In this document: positions 26,848 through 36,217 of the stretch, one piece after another | Position numbering within the stretch: the first letter of the stretch is position 1 | Layout of the letters: every line of letters begins with the position of its first letter | Assembly (NCBI GenBank): GCA_025363675.1 | Contig: JANYDJ010000187.1 | Coordinates: forward strand, 1-48,671 | DNA length: 48,671 bases | Source of the DNA: Flavobacteriaceae bacterium | GTDB taxonomy: Bacteria; Bacteroidota; Bacteroidia; UKL13-3 | Reading direction: 5' to 3' | Position numbers and translations under genes: made by a program | Notes under the pieces: model-generated | Databases searched by the model: none | Told to the model about the DNA's origin: nothing | What the model saw: only the letters and a program-made list of their open reading frames with translations

Positions 26848-29796
26848 TTATTTCAGTAAATCGTCATATAGAATAGAAAAATAATATAATGCCCCTATGG
26901 TAGGCCCACCCACTGCTTGCGAATAACGGTTATTGGTAATATTACTTCCTCCCAATTTTAGCATGGTATTATATTTAGGTAAATGATAGCTTAACATCAG
27001 ATCCAAGCTGTAATAAGCGGGAACCTTACCAAAGTGGCTAAATTCACGAAAATCATATTGATCTACCCATCGGAAATTGGTACAAAAACCAAACTGCTTC
27101 CATACTTTAATTCCCGTAATACCTAAATTTAACTTATTTTTAGGCGTATTAAATCCAGAAATAAAATCTTGTGCCAGAAAAGCAGAAGGATTAATTAAAC
27201 TATTATAATTATAATTGCCGGTAAATGTATATTTCTTAGATAAAAAATAATTGAAAGCAAAAGTAAATCCGACACAAGAAATAGGAATTTCTGAATTTAC
27301 TGAGCGACGGTATATCTGTGTGTTTTGCGGATAAAGATTATAGGGAGAAATAGTGTCATCCTTATTGGCTAGGGCGATGAACTGTTGTGCAGAAATTAAA
27401 TTGGTATACTTGTTAATATATATATTTACATCAGTTTCCAATTTCTTAAATAAAAAACTTCTCCAACCTATTTCTACTGCACGGATTTCTTCAGGCTTGA
27501 TATCTTTAATTACGGGCTTTCTTAACTGAGAAGGATCGCCTGAATTTTTATATGCCTTCACGGAGTTTTCAATATACATATTTACAAAATCGGTTCCATC
27601 AGCATTTTTCCGCACCAGTTTTAAGTCAGCAGAAGTTTGATAAAATCCCCCATAATTAAAAAATGGTGGAATCAAAATACTAACATACTGATCGTATAAT
27701 GCAGGCATACGATAACCAATTTGTGCAGAAACGCGAATATTTTGATTTCTCTTTTCTCCCAAGCTGTAATTTACGGAAGCACGTGGACTAAACTTGAGGT
27801 AAAAACGATCCATTTTGTCAAGCCTGGCAGATGCCTGTAGTTTAAGCCTCCTATTCATTAATTCTTTGCTTACTTGCACAAAACCACCAAATTCATTAAT
27901 GTATATTCTATGTTCCGCATCCGAAAAAATAGAACCCAAGCTTAATGGAGCATACAGTTTGTAATTTGCACCCGCTAATAGAGAGAACTTTTTTATGATA
28001 TCTTTAAAATCATATATATATTCAGTGTACCATATTTTCGACAAGGAGTTGAACTGACTCCCACCTTCTGAAATTTTATGTAAAGTAACTTGTTTAAATA
28101 CAGAATCGTATTCTTTGGATCCCGCAATTAAGCGTGATTGACCTAAAATGAGATTTGCAAGTGTTGAGTCAGCACCCTGCAAAATTTGATTGTAGAGTTT
28201 ACTATTATCCCCATCAGCAATTTTTCTGGCAGCAGCATCATCGCCTACTTTTATCGAATCGCCAGTGAGCATATTATAATAACCAGAATAAGCAAGTAAG
28301 TATTGCACAAACCAATTTGCATCTGGTTTTGCGGCTCTATTTATCAGTACGCCTGTTAAATTTAGATCGAAAGTTACGCCATTGTCTTCCATACTTACAT
28401 AACTTCTAAAAACATGGTTCCTCACTTTAACTTCTACTTTGTGATTTTGTATAAAGAAATTTTTTATTTGTGTTCTGTTCTCTGTTAGAAAATTGGTATT
28501 CCCATTAGCAAATCTTGATGTCCATGATATTTCAGAATATTTATTGGGGCGGTAAAAAAAGGCTATATCACTTTTTAAATTATATGATTTATAATTAAAC
28601 ATCTGGTTTTCGAGATAGCCTGTGCGTGAAATTTTTAAAGGTTTATTAATAAGTGTAATAGGGCCAAACTTGGTGGGGAATGTAGAATTTGCAGAATCAA
28701 AAATATTGCTCACCTCATCGCCACCTGTGTTCAATCCGTCGTATCCTGGGTTTTTCAGGCCCGGTTTATATCCATAAGTAGTTAAATTATTGGTATAAGA
28801 ATAATCGGAAGCATCACGATAGTCAGTGGCTTTCCAATCAGTACCTGCATAATATCCGAGTGTGAATTTATAGGCAAGTTTTTTGTTGATTAAATCGGCA
28901 TACCGAATATTGATATCATATAATGGGCTGGGAGTTGCATCTATTCCATCAACATGGTTCACACCTAATTTCGAACAGAAACTAAGTCCCCGATATTTGA
29001 ATGGATTTTTGGAAGTGGTATTCATTAAACCATTCAATGCATTGGGTCCATATAGTGCTGATGAAGAACCTGGAATAAGTTCTACTTTTTCTATGTCCAA
29101 ATCTATTGGCCCATTAAGCTGCCCCAAAGCAATGTTGAAGCCGGGCATGGCCAAATCTATATTGTCAAACTTTTGTACAAACCTTCTGTTGTATGCCGAA
29201 TTAAAACCCCTTGTATTTAATACCTTAAAATTGATACTTGTAGCAATTGCATCAACCCCTGCAAGGTTGAGCATTTGGTCGTACATGCTCAAAGAAGTAT
29301 TATATTGAATTTGTTTGGGGTCAAGGGTTTCAATAGTTACCGGGGATTCAAATTTACGCTCGTTTTTTCGGGAAGCAGAAACCACGACTTCTTTAATAAC
29401 TTCAAACTTTTGTTTAAGTTTGAAACGTATATAGTTACTATTCTCGTCAACAATTGCCGTATCTGATTCAAAACCAATATAAGAACAAGCGAGTATGTTT
29501 TTTTTTGTTAGATTCAGTTTGATAGAAAATACACCTTGTTCATTACTGTATACTATATTTTTGGTACCCACTTCAGTAATTGAAGCCAAGGTTAAATATT
29601 CATCATCTGACAGCGACTGCACGGTTCCATAAATCGTACGTGCATTTATTGCTCCTTCTGCAAGGCCAGTAGTATCAGGTGTTTCCACACGATGCCTCCG
29701 CGAGTTGGAACGGTAATCTTGGCTATATGCAGTTTGAATGATTAAAACTACATAAGCAAGCAATGATAATTTTCTGCAAATATTTATTGCCTGCAT
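26848..29796 (-). CDS. TonB-dependent outer membrane receptor (tandem paralogue 1)
   Basis: Shares YSQDYRSNSRRHRVETPDTTG(V/L)AEGA N-terminus and GGPTIGAL(F/Y)YFS(V/I)LYDDLLK C-terminus with the adjacent paralogue. Confidence 0.92.
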   Translation of the reverse strand: MQAINICRKLSLLAYVVLIIQTAYSQDYRSNSRRHRVETPDTTGLAEGAINARTIYGTVQSLSDDEYLTLASITEVGTKNIVYSNEQGVFSIKLNLTKKNILACSYIGFESDTAIVDENSNYIRFKLKQKFEVIKEVVVSASRKNERKFESPVTIETLDPKQIQYNTSLSMYDQMLNLAGVDAIATSINFKVLNTRGFNSAYNRRFVQKFDNIDLAMPGFNIALGQLNGPIDLDIEKVELIPGSSSALYGPNALNGLMNTTSKNPFKYRGLSFCSKLGVNHVDGIDATPSPLYDINIRYADLINKKLAYKFTLGYYAGTDWKATDYRDASDYSYTNNLTTYGYKPGLKNPGYDGLNTGGDEVSNIFDSANSTFPTKFGPITLINKPLKISRTGYLENQMFNYKSYNLKSDIAFFYRPNKYSEISWTSRFANGNTNFLTENRTQIKNFFIQNHKVEVKVRNHVFRSYVSMEDNGVTFDLNLTGVLINRAAKPDANWFVQYLLAYSGYYNMLTGDSIKVGDDAAARKIADGDNSKLYNQILQGADSTLANLILGQSRLIAGSKEYDSVFKQVTLHKISEGGSQFNSLSKIWYTEYIYDFKDIIKKFSLLAGANYKLYAPLSLGSIFSDAEHRIYINEFGGFVQVSKELMNRRLKLQASARLDKMDRFYLKFSPRASVNYSLGEKRNQNIRVSAQIGYRMPALYDQYVSILIPPFFNYGGFYQTSADLKLVRKNADGTDFVNMYIENSVKAYKNSGDPSQLRKPVIKDIKPEEIRAVEIGWRSFLFKKLETDVNIYINKYTNLISAQQFIALANKDDTISPYNLYPQNTQIYRRSVNSEIPISCVGFTFAFNYFLSKKYTFTGNYNYNSLINPSAFLAQDFISGFNTPKNKLNLGITGIKVWKQFGFCTNFRWVDQYDFREFSHFGKVPAYYSLDLMLSYHLPKYNTMLKLGGSNITNNRYSQAVGGPTIGALYYFSILYDDLLK

Positions 29797-29806
29797 GAAT
29801 TATATA

Positions 29807-30700
29807 TTATTCAATAATAATTTTTTTAGCCAATACTTTTTCATCACCTATTATATTAATAATATAGACACCGGGAGTATAGGTGCTTGTTTGAATAGTT
29901 GAAAGGCTACCACCGATATGCTCTTTGATATATATATTTTTGCCATGCATATCAGTAATGGTAATCATTACATTTTTATCAATATTAGTATTAGTCAAAT
30001 TCAAATTTATCAAATGTTTGGCGGGATTGGGGTAAATTTCTAATTCAGTAATTTCTTTAACTATAATTCCCGTATTGCCTCCTGTTATATCAACATCATC
30101 TATAATAAGTTTACTGCCTGCTTTATTTGCTGTTATGGTACTTGAAACAAATAATACGAGTATAGTATCGGGAACTTTGGAATCAAAATAGTTAACATTT
30201 ATTTCTGTTTTTTTATATGTGGATGTAGAGTCGGTTATAATAGCTATCCCTAATCCAACAGTATCAGTTTTGTTGGTGGTGGTATTCCAGCGAGTGAGGG
30301 TAAATAGAGCAACCGCCGAATCCGTTCCCTTGGGTATATACTTATGCCAAAAAACCAATTTATCGGGGCGGTATTTATTGGAAGCACCCATAATAGGATT
30401 AAAGTTAACCAGTTTGCCCAAAAATATAGAACCGGTATAGTCAGGAATACCAGCACCCTGGGGTTTGTTGGTAACATGAATGGTGTTTATTTCGCAAGCA
30501 AAGCTACCACTATGTGCATCGGTCGATTTGTAAACTGATTGCGGATTGCCCAAGAAAGTCAACCCATTTGTAGATACCCACGCATTTGCCTCAGTACCAC
30601 TCCAGTTTTCAAAGCCACCATTAGGTACTTGGGCATTCACTTTATTACCCATCAAAAGGACAATAGCGAAGATTTGTAATGTTTTTCTCATTTTTTTCAT
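29807..30700 (-). CDS. Secreted protein with PCMD/carbohydrate-binding-like region and T9SS type-A sorting domain
   Basis: Signal peptide, VPNGGFENWSG, C-terminal LEIYPNPAKHLINLNL...KKIIIE (Por-secretion type-A CTD). Start taken at MKKMRK. Confidence 0.82.
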   Translation of the reverse strand: MKKMRKTLQIFAIVLLMGNKVNAQVPNGGFENWSGTEANAWVSTNGLTFLGNPQSVYKSTDAHSGSFACEINTIHVTNKPQGAGIPDYTGSIFLGKLVNFNPIMGASNKYRPDKLVFWHKYIPKGTDSAVALFTLTRWNTTTNKTDTVGLGIAIITDSTSTYKKTEINVNYFDSKVPDTILVLFVSSTITANKAGSKLIIDDVDITGGNTGIIVKEITELEIYPNPAKHLINLNLTNTNIDKNVMITITDMHGKNIYIKEHIGGSLSTIQTSTYTPGVYIINIIGDEKVLAKKIIIE

Positions 30701-30764
30701 TTTGGTTTTAACAGCAAATAAAAACAATTGAGTGCAAACGAACAATTAAATTTAATGATTTAAC

Positions 30765-30794
30765 GAGGTATAATCGAATGAGGTATGATCGAAT
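30765..30794. repeat. 15-bp direct tandem repeat, 2 copies
   Basis: GAGGTATAATCGAAT / GAGGTATGATCGAAT (14/15 identical). Confidence 0.85.
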
Positions 30795-30833
30795 GATTTT
30801 TATTTGGTATAAAAAAGGAGCAGCACAAATATT

Positions 30834-32033
30834 TTAGCCCATGAAAGCCCCAAATACCAAAACTGCCAAAACCAGAAAAGGTGAGGCCAATTTTCCCAAC
30901 CATAAATAAGCTACCGTACCTATTATAATAGCCACATTAGCCCAGTCCATTTGTAAAGGACGCATGAGCAATACGGCAGCGGCAACTACCAATCCTGCTG
31001 AAGCGGCATTAATTCCCTCGATTGCTTTTTGCACGCGGTTATATGTTTTGAGCCGGTGCCATATTGGATGAAAAAAGAAGATAAGCAACAGCCCAGGCAA
31101 AAAAATAGCAATGCTACCAATGGCACACCCCAATATAATACCCCAGCCGCCAAGTCCGCTCAAGGCCATACCGTTCGCATAACTCGATATACTGAAAACA
31201 GGTCCTGGCAAAGCTTGGCTCATGCCCACCCCGGTCATAAAAGTTTGGTGGTCCATATAATTTTTGAACAATACATACTGGTCGTACATCATCGGAACCA
31301 ATACATTACCACCACCAAATACCAAGCTGCCATATCGGTAGGTATTTTCAAATAACAAGGCTGGTCTATTTTGCAACAGGTTGCCCAGCAGTGCCGCTAC
31401 TATCCATATGGCAAGAAAAACCCAAAGGTTTCCCCATTTGATATTGGCAAATGAGTCTTGTGGTTTCACCAAAGTTTTTCCCGTGGTAAAGTTGGTAATA
31501 AATCCTCCCAGCACCAACAAAATAGGAATAAGAACTGGGTGACTATATATAATAAGTGTGGCAGCAGTAAAAATTAAAATGAGTGCATGCACCTGATTTT
31601 TTACCATCTGGCCAGTGAAACGCAATGCCGCAAAACACATAAACCCCACAGCCATGGCAGGGATATATTGTAATACCTTAACCACATTTATATTATTGCC
31701 AAATACCGATACCATCCATGCCAACATCCCCATTAAAAAACACGAAGGCAAAACCCAAAGTGCAAGTGCAATGGCTGCAAATACAGGTCCGCTGCGGCGA
31801 TAGGCTATAGTAGTAATAGTTTGTGTGCTGGTGGGGCCGGGCAACATTTGGCAGAAGGAATTTATTTCGAGCAATTCTTCTTGGCTAATAAATCTGCGTT
31901 TCTTTACCAATACATCGCTGAACCTAATAAAATGTACTTGCGGACCACCAAAAGCAGTAAGCGATAACCAAAATACTTGCCGTAAGAACGCAAGCTTGCG
32001 TAATTCTATTATTTTTGCCCCTGCTTTATCCAT
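30834..32033 (-). CDS. chrA: Chromate transporter family protein (full-length ChrA, two duplicated halves)
   Basis: FWLSLTAFGGPQVHFIRF, FCQMLPGPTSTQTITTIAYRRSGP and second-half FGGGNVLVPMMYDQYV...GVGMSQALPGPVFSISSYANG. Confidence 0.93.
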   Translation of the reverse strand: MDKAGAKIIELRKLAFLRQVFWLSLTAFGGPQVHFIRFSDVLVKKRRFISQEELLEINSFCQMLPGPTSTQTITTIAYRRSGPVFAAIALALWVLPSCFLMGMLAWMVSVFGNNINVVKVLQYIPAMAVGFMCFAALRFTGQMVKNQVHALILIFTAATLIIYSHPVLIPILLVLGGFITNFTTGKTLVKPQDSFANIKWGNLWVFLAIWIVAALLGNLLQNRPALLFENTYRYGSLVFGGGNVLVPMMYDQYVLFKNYMDHQTFMTGVGMSQALPGPVFSISSYANGMALSGLGGWGIILGCAIGSIAIFLPGLLLIFFFHPIWHRLKTYNRVQKAIEGINAASAGLVVAAAVLLMRPLQMDWANVAIIIGTVAYLWLGKLASPFLVLAVLVFGAFMG

Positions 32034-32053
32034 CTATTTTTTTATGACCGCAA

Positions 32054-32635
32054 ATGTATCCCATCATTAAATATATCAAACCGATTTTAATTTGTTTTTG
32101 TGCAATCGTTTTTTTTGTTTCACAGCCATCATGTAAAAATGGTGGTGGAAACCTTCGCCAAAAAAAGGTGGACAGCCTTGCCTATAGCTTAATGCAGATG
32201 GAGGATAAATTGAATGTGGATACCGATGATTTGGGAATTGAAACCCGAAAGATGGAAAAAGTTTACCGCTTGCTTCAAATAAAAGACACTGCAATTACTT
32301 TGGAAATGGGAATTCTTTTGGAGCAATATATGAATGAAATTAGAATATTTAAAGAGGTGATAGCTCACAAAGCTGAGTTGCAAAAAGAGCTGGGAGAACT
32401 AAAACAACAACTCAAAAATTTGAACCACAGTTTGAAAGAAGAAAAGATGACTGAGGAAGCATTTAAAAAAGCATTTGAAGGAGAGAAGGCAGATATACTG
32501 CATTTGGAAGAAATGGTGGAAGAGAAGTTCGAGCCTTATTTGCACATTCAATCAGAACACGCGAGAATTGCTCCCAAAATTGAGGAATATGCAGCTAAAT
32601 TTGCCGACGAAAAACCATCAAACAAAAACCACTAA
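32054..32635 (+). CDS. Putative coiled-coil lipoprotein
   Basis: 193-aa ORF with lipobox-like [10 protein letters not shown] and a long charged helical region. Confidence 0.7.
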   Translation: MYPIIKYIKPILICFCAIVFFVSQPSCKNGGGNLRQKKVDSLAYSLMQMEDKLNVDTDDLGIETRKMEKVYRLLQIKDTAITLEMGILLEQYMNEIRIFKEVIAHKAELQKELGELKQQLKNLNHSLKEEKMTEEAFKKAFEGEKADILHLEEMVEEKFEPYLHIQSEHARIAPKIEEYAAKFADEKPSNKNH

Positions 32636-32655
32636 ATCAATATATACTATATAAA

Positions 32656-33372
32656 ATGGAACCACTAAAATACAAACGTGTACTATTAAAACTAAGCGGC
32701 GAAAGTTTGATGGGCGATAAACAATATGGTATTGATGCAGCAGTGCTCGAGCAATATGCCACCGAGGTAAAAGCCGTGGTTGATATGGGAGTGGAGGTAG
32801 CAATAGTAATAGGAGGCGGTAATATTTTTAGAGGAGTGCAAGGGGTGGCAGGTGGAGTGGTGGACAGGGCACAGGGCGACTATATGGGTATGCTTGCAAC
32901 GGTAATTAATTCGATGGCTTTGCAGGGAGCATTAGAAAAATGTGGAATAAAAACACGCTTGCTCAGTGCTATTAAAATGGAACAAATTTGCGAACCTTTT
33001 ATTCGCCGCCGGGCTATCCGTCATTTAGAAAAAGCAAGGGTGGTGATATTTGGAGCAGGTACCGGAAACCCATATTTTACTACTGACACCGCAGCATCTC
33101 TTAGAGCTGTTGAAATTGAAGCTAACCTGGTTTTGAAAGGTACCCGTGTAGATGGAATATATACAGCCGACCCAGAAAAGGATGCTACCGCAACAAAATA
33201 TGAGGAGCTTACTTTCTCCGAAGTATATAAACAAGGACTCAATGTGATGGACCTAACTGCTATAACACTTTGCCAGGAAAACAAATTGCCCCTTGTAGTT
33301 TTTGATATGAATAAACAAGGAAATTTTAAAAAGCTAATGATGGGAGAAAAAATAGGAACACTGGTGAAGTGA
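32656..33372 (+). CDS. pyrH: UMP kinase
   Basis: [54 protein letters not shown]; followed by frr. Confidence 0.98.
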   Translation: MEPLKYKRVLLKLSGESLMGDKQYGIDAAVLEQYATEVKAVVDMGVEVAIVIGGGNIFRGVQGVAGGVVDRAQGDYMGMLATVINSMALQGALEKCGIKTRLLSAIKMEQICEPFIRRRAIRHLEKARVVIFGAGTGNPYFTTDTAASLRAVEIEANLVLKGTRVDGIYTADPEKDATATKYEELTFSEVYKQGLNVMDLTAITLCQENKLPLVVFDMNKQGNFKKLMMGEKIGTLVK

Positions 33373-33456
33373 TAGTAATAAGTCATTAGTCGTTAGTCAT
33401 TAGTGGCTGACGCCGAATGGCACTAACGACTAACCACTAATTAACTAACCACTAAA
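33373..33456. repeat. Heptamer-arm/core palindromic element, copy D (AGTCATT-type arms)
   Basis: AGTCATT AGTCGTT AGTCATT AGT | GGCTGACGCCGAATGGC | ACTAACG ACTAACC ACTAATTA ACTAACC ACTAA. Confidence 0.85.
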
Positions 33457-33471
33457 AAAATAATTTTGATT

Positions 33472-34035
33472 ATGAATGAATTAATAAAACCTATGATTGA
33501 CGGCATGGAAAGTGCCATGGAAAAATGTATGAGTCATACCGAGCACGAGTTCTCTAGAATTAGGGCAGGTAAGGCAACACCTAATATGTTGGACAGTGTG
33601 CAGGCAGAAGTATATGGTATGAGAATGCCATTGAACCAAACTGCAACAGTAGGCACATCCGATGCTCGCACACTCGTAATTACACCATTCGATAAAACGT
33701 CTATCGGACCTATCGAACGTGGTATTACAGAAGCCAATTTGGGTTTTAACCCAACAAACGATGGTAATGTTATTCGCATAACGGTGCCTGCACTAACCGA
33801 AGACCGTCGCCGCGATTTGGTGAAGAATGTGAAAGCTGCAGCAGAACATGCCAAGGTTACCATACGCAACGAACGCAAAGATTATAATGAACTTATACGC
33901 AAACTAAAAGCTGATGGTATGAGCGAAGATGATATGAAAGCGGGCGAAGATAAAATTCAGCAAATTACCAATGCAAATGTGGCTAAAATTGATAGCTTAA
34001 TGGCTGCAAAAGAAAAAGAAATAATGACTGTTTAA
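33472..34035 (+). CDS. frr: Ribosome recycling factor
   Basis: EFSRIRAGKATPNMLDSVQAEVYG, DARTLVITPFDKTSI, TEDRRRDLVKNVKAAAEHAKVTIRNERKD. Confidence 0.98.
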   Translation: MNELIKPMIDGMESAMEKCMSHTEHEFSRIRAGKATPNMLDSVQAEVYGMRMPLNQTATVGTSDARTLVITPFDKTSIGPIERGITEANLGFNPTNDGNVIRITVPALTEDRRRDLVKNVKAAAEHAKVTIRNERKDYNELIRKLKADGMSEDDMKAGEDKIQQITNANVAKIDSLMAAKEKEIMTV

Positions 34036-34040
34036 AATAG

Positions 34041-34127
34041 TAATAAGGAGTAAGGGATAAGGAGTAAGTGCCATACGGCGTTAGCTCCTCACCCCTTGCT
34101 CCTCACTCCTTACCCCTAATTCCTATC
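34041..34127. repeat. Heptamer-arm/core palindromic element, copy E
   Basis: TAAGGAG TAAGGGA TAAGGAG TAAGT | GCCATACGGCGTTAGCTCC | TCACCCC TTGCTCC TCACTCC TTACCCC TAATTCC. Confidence 0.85.
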
Positions 34128-34132
34128 CTCTC

Positions 34133-36205
34133 TTGTTTGGCCGCCGCAAAAATTTATATATAGCCGACACGCCCAAAAAGCGTAGGCGGTTTCGCGGCCT
34201 TAAAATTACTTTTATTTTGCTGGGAAGTATCATCATACTTTCAACCATATTTGCCTTTTTTTTCAGGCAAAATTTATTGAACTGGGCCATAGAAAAAGCA
34301 AAGAACAAAGCAAAAAATTATCATGCTACCTTGGCGGTGGGCTCAGCTACCATTAGTGGATTAGCCAATGTGGAAATTACGGATGTGTCGCTAGTTCCTG
34401 ACAATGCCGATACACTTTTATATATAGGAAAAGCTTCAACAGGATTGCGGTTGTGGAAATTAATTACCGGCAATATCATGTTTTCACATTTGCAACTGGA
34501 CCAAGGGTTTGTTAAACTTGTGCGATACGATTCCACCAGAAGCAATTATAGTAATTTTACCAAACAAAAAGATAGCGATGAGCTTGAAAGTAATTCCAAA
34601 ATAAGCTTGGCCCAAAAAGGATATAAGATTATTAAAAATGTATTGGGGCAAATTCCGGGAAAAATAGAAGTGGGCGATTTTACTATATCATATACCCGTG
34701 GCGAAAATAAGTATTATATAAAAGCTGATGGTTTGAAACTGGACGATGAAATGGTTAAATGCAATATTGATATCTCCACCCCGGTTAGTAATAAAAAGTT
34801 GGAAGAAAGCAAAGTGGAAAGCTCCCCAGATATACAGAGATTGAAAGTGGAAGGCTTGTTCGATCCTGATAATATGACTGGCGATGTGAATATAAAAAGC
34901 CGCGATTTTAATATGATGTATATTCCCTTGGCTCAAGAAAAGATGGGATTGAAACTGGGGGCTAAAGAACTCAATTTAAAATTAAACGAGGTATCTTACC
35001 ACAATGGTGAACTGATACTCAAAACATTTGCCGAGATGAAAGATATAGTTATCAATCATTCACGCTTAGCAAATAATGATGTGAAAATAGCAGTAGGCTC
35101 AGGCGATTTGCATGTGATGGTGGGTGAAGATTATATTACTTTGGATAGCAGCAGCACTTTCAAATTAAATAAAATAAATGTACATCCTTATTTTCGTTAT
35201 CAGCGGAGCCCTGTTATCGATTACGACTTAAAACTAACCACTGACCGAATGGCGGCTAACGATTTTTTTAACTCGCTGCCCGATGGTATGTTTGAAAGCT
35301 TGTCAGGTATTGATGCCGAAGGTTTCCTCACCTACCGAATGGATTGCCACCTATGTGATACTTCTCCCTGGGATGTGAGTTTTAATTCGGATATGCAAAA
35401 AGAAAATTTTAAAATAAGGCGATATGGAAAAGCATATTTACCGATGATAAACGGAGAGTTTGTATATACTACTTATGAGTATGGCAATCCCAAAAAAATA
35501 TTGGTAGGTCCAGATAATCCTGATTATACAAATTTAGAAAATGTATCAGAGTATTTAAAAAATGCAGTGCTTACTACTGAAGATCCTGCTTTTTTTGGCC
35601 ACCGTGGTTTTATTGTAGAATCTATTCGGCAGTCCATCGCTCAGAATTATGTATATAAAAGGTTTGTTCGCGGTGGAAGTACCATATCCATGCAACTGGT
35701 AAAAAATATATATTTAAGTAGGCAAAAAACATTGTCGCGAAAAATGGAGGAAATGTTATTGGTGTGGATGATAGAAAACCTGGGCATAGTGGGCAAACAA
35801 AGAATGTACGAAGTATATATGAATATTATAGAATGGGGGCCAGGTGTATATGGAGTGGGTGAGGCCAGTCGTTTTTATTTTGAAAAATTACCTTCGCAGC
35901 TCAATTTGCAGGAAGCGATATTTATGGCATCTATTATACCGCACCCCAAATGGTTTGCAAGTAGTTTTAATGATACCACACAAATGCTCAAAAAACATTA
36001 TAAAGGTTATTATAGTCAAATTTCGGGGCTTATGGTGGCACGCAAACTTATAAACCCCGAGGATACCACCGGGCTAGAACCCAATGTAGTATTGCGGGGT
36101 CCGGCTAAAACTTTATTACGGAAAACCATTCCCATTTCTGATAGCACCGAGTTATATGATAACCCGCCCTTGCTAATGGATGAAATAAAATATAGAGACT
36201 ACTAA
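34133..36205 (+). CDS. GT51 peptidoglycan glycosyltransferase (transglycosylase) with AsmA-like N-terminal region
   Basis: GT51 motifs AVLTTEDPAFFGHRGF, RGGSTISMQLVKNIYLSRQKTLSRKMEEMLLVWMIE, NIIEWGPGVYGVGEASRFYF; no transpeptidase domain. TTG start by default; weak start. Confidence 0.88.
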   Translation: MFGRRKNLYIADTPKKRRRFRGLKITFILLGSIIILSTIFAFFFRQNLLNWAIEKAKNKAKNYHATLAVGSATISGLANVEITDVSLVPDNADTLLYIGKASTGLRLWKLITGNIMFSHLQLDQGFVKLVRYDSTRSNYSNFTKQKDSDELESNSKISLAQKGYKIIKNVLGQIPGKIEVGDFTISYTRGENKYYIKADGLKLDDEMVKCNIDISTPVSNKKLEESKVESSPDIQRLKVEGLFDPDNMTGDVNIKSRDFNMMYIPLAQEKMGLKLGAKELNLKLNEVSYHNGELILKTFAEMKDIVINHSRLANNDVKIAVGSGDLHVMVGEDYITLDSSSTFKLNKINVHPYFRYQRSPVIDYDLKLTTDRMAANDFFNSLPDGMFESLSGIDAEGFLTYRMDCHLCDTSPWDVSFNSDMQKENFKIRRYGKAYLPMINGEFVYTTYEYGNPKKILVGPDNPDYTNLENVSEYLKNAVLTTEDPAFFGHRGFIVESIRQSIAQNYVYKRFVRGGSTISMQLVKNIYLSRQKTLSRKMEEMLLVWMIENLGIVGKQRMYEVYMNIIEWGPGVYGVGEASRFYFEKLPSQLNLQEAIFMASIIPHPKWFASSFNDTTQMLKKHYKGYYSQISGLMVARKLINPEDTTGLEPNVVLRGPAKTLLRKTIPISDSTELYDNPPLLMDEIKYRDY

Positions 36206-36217
36206 TTATATATATTG

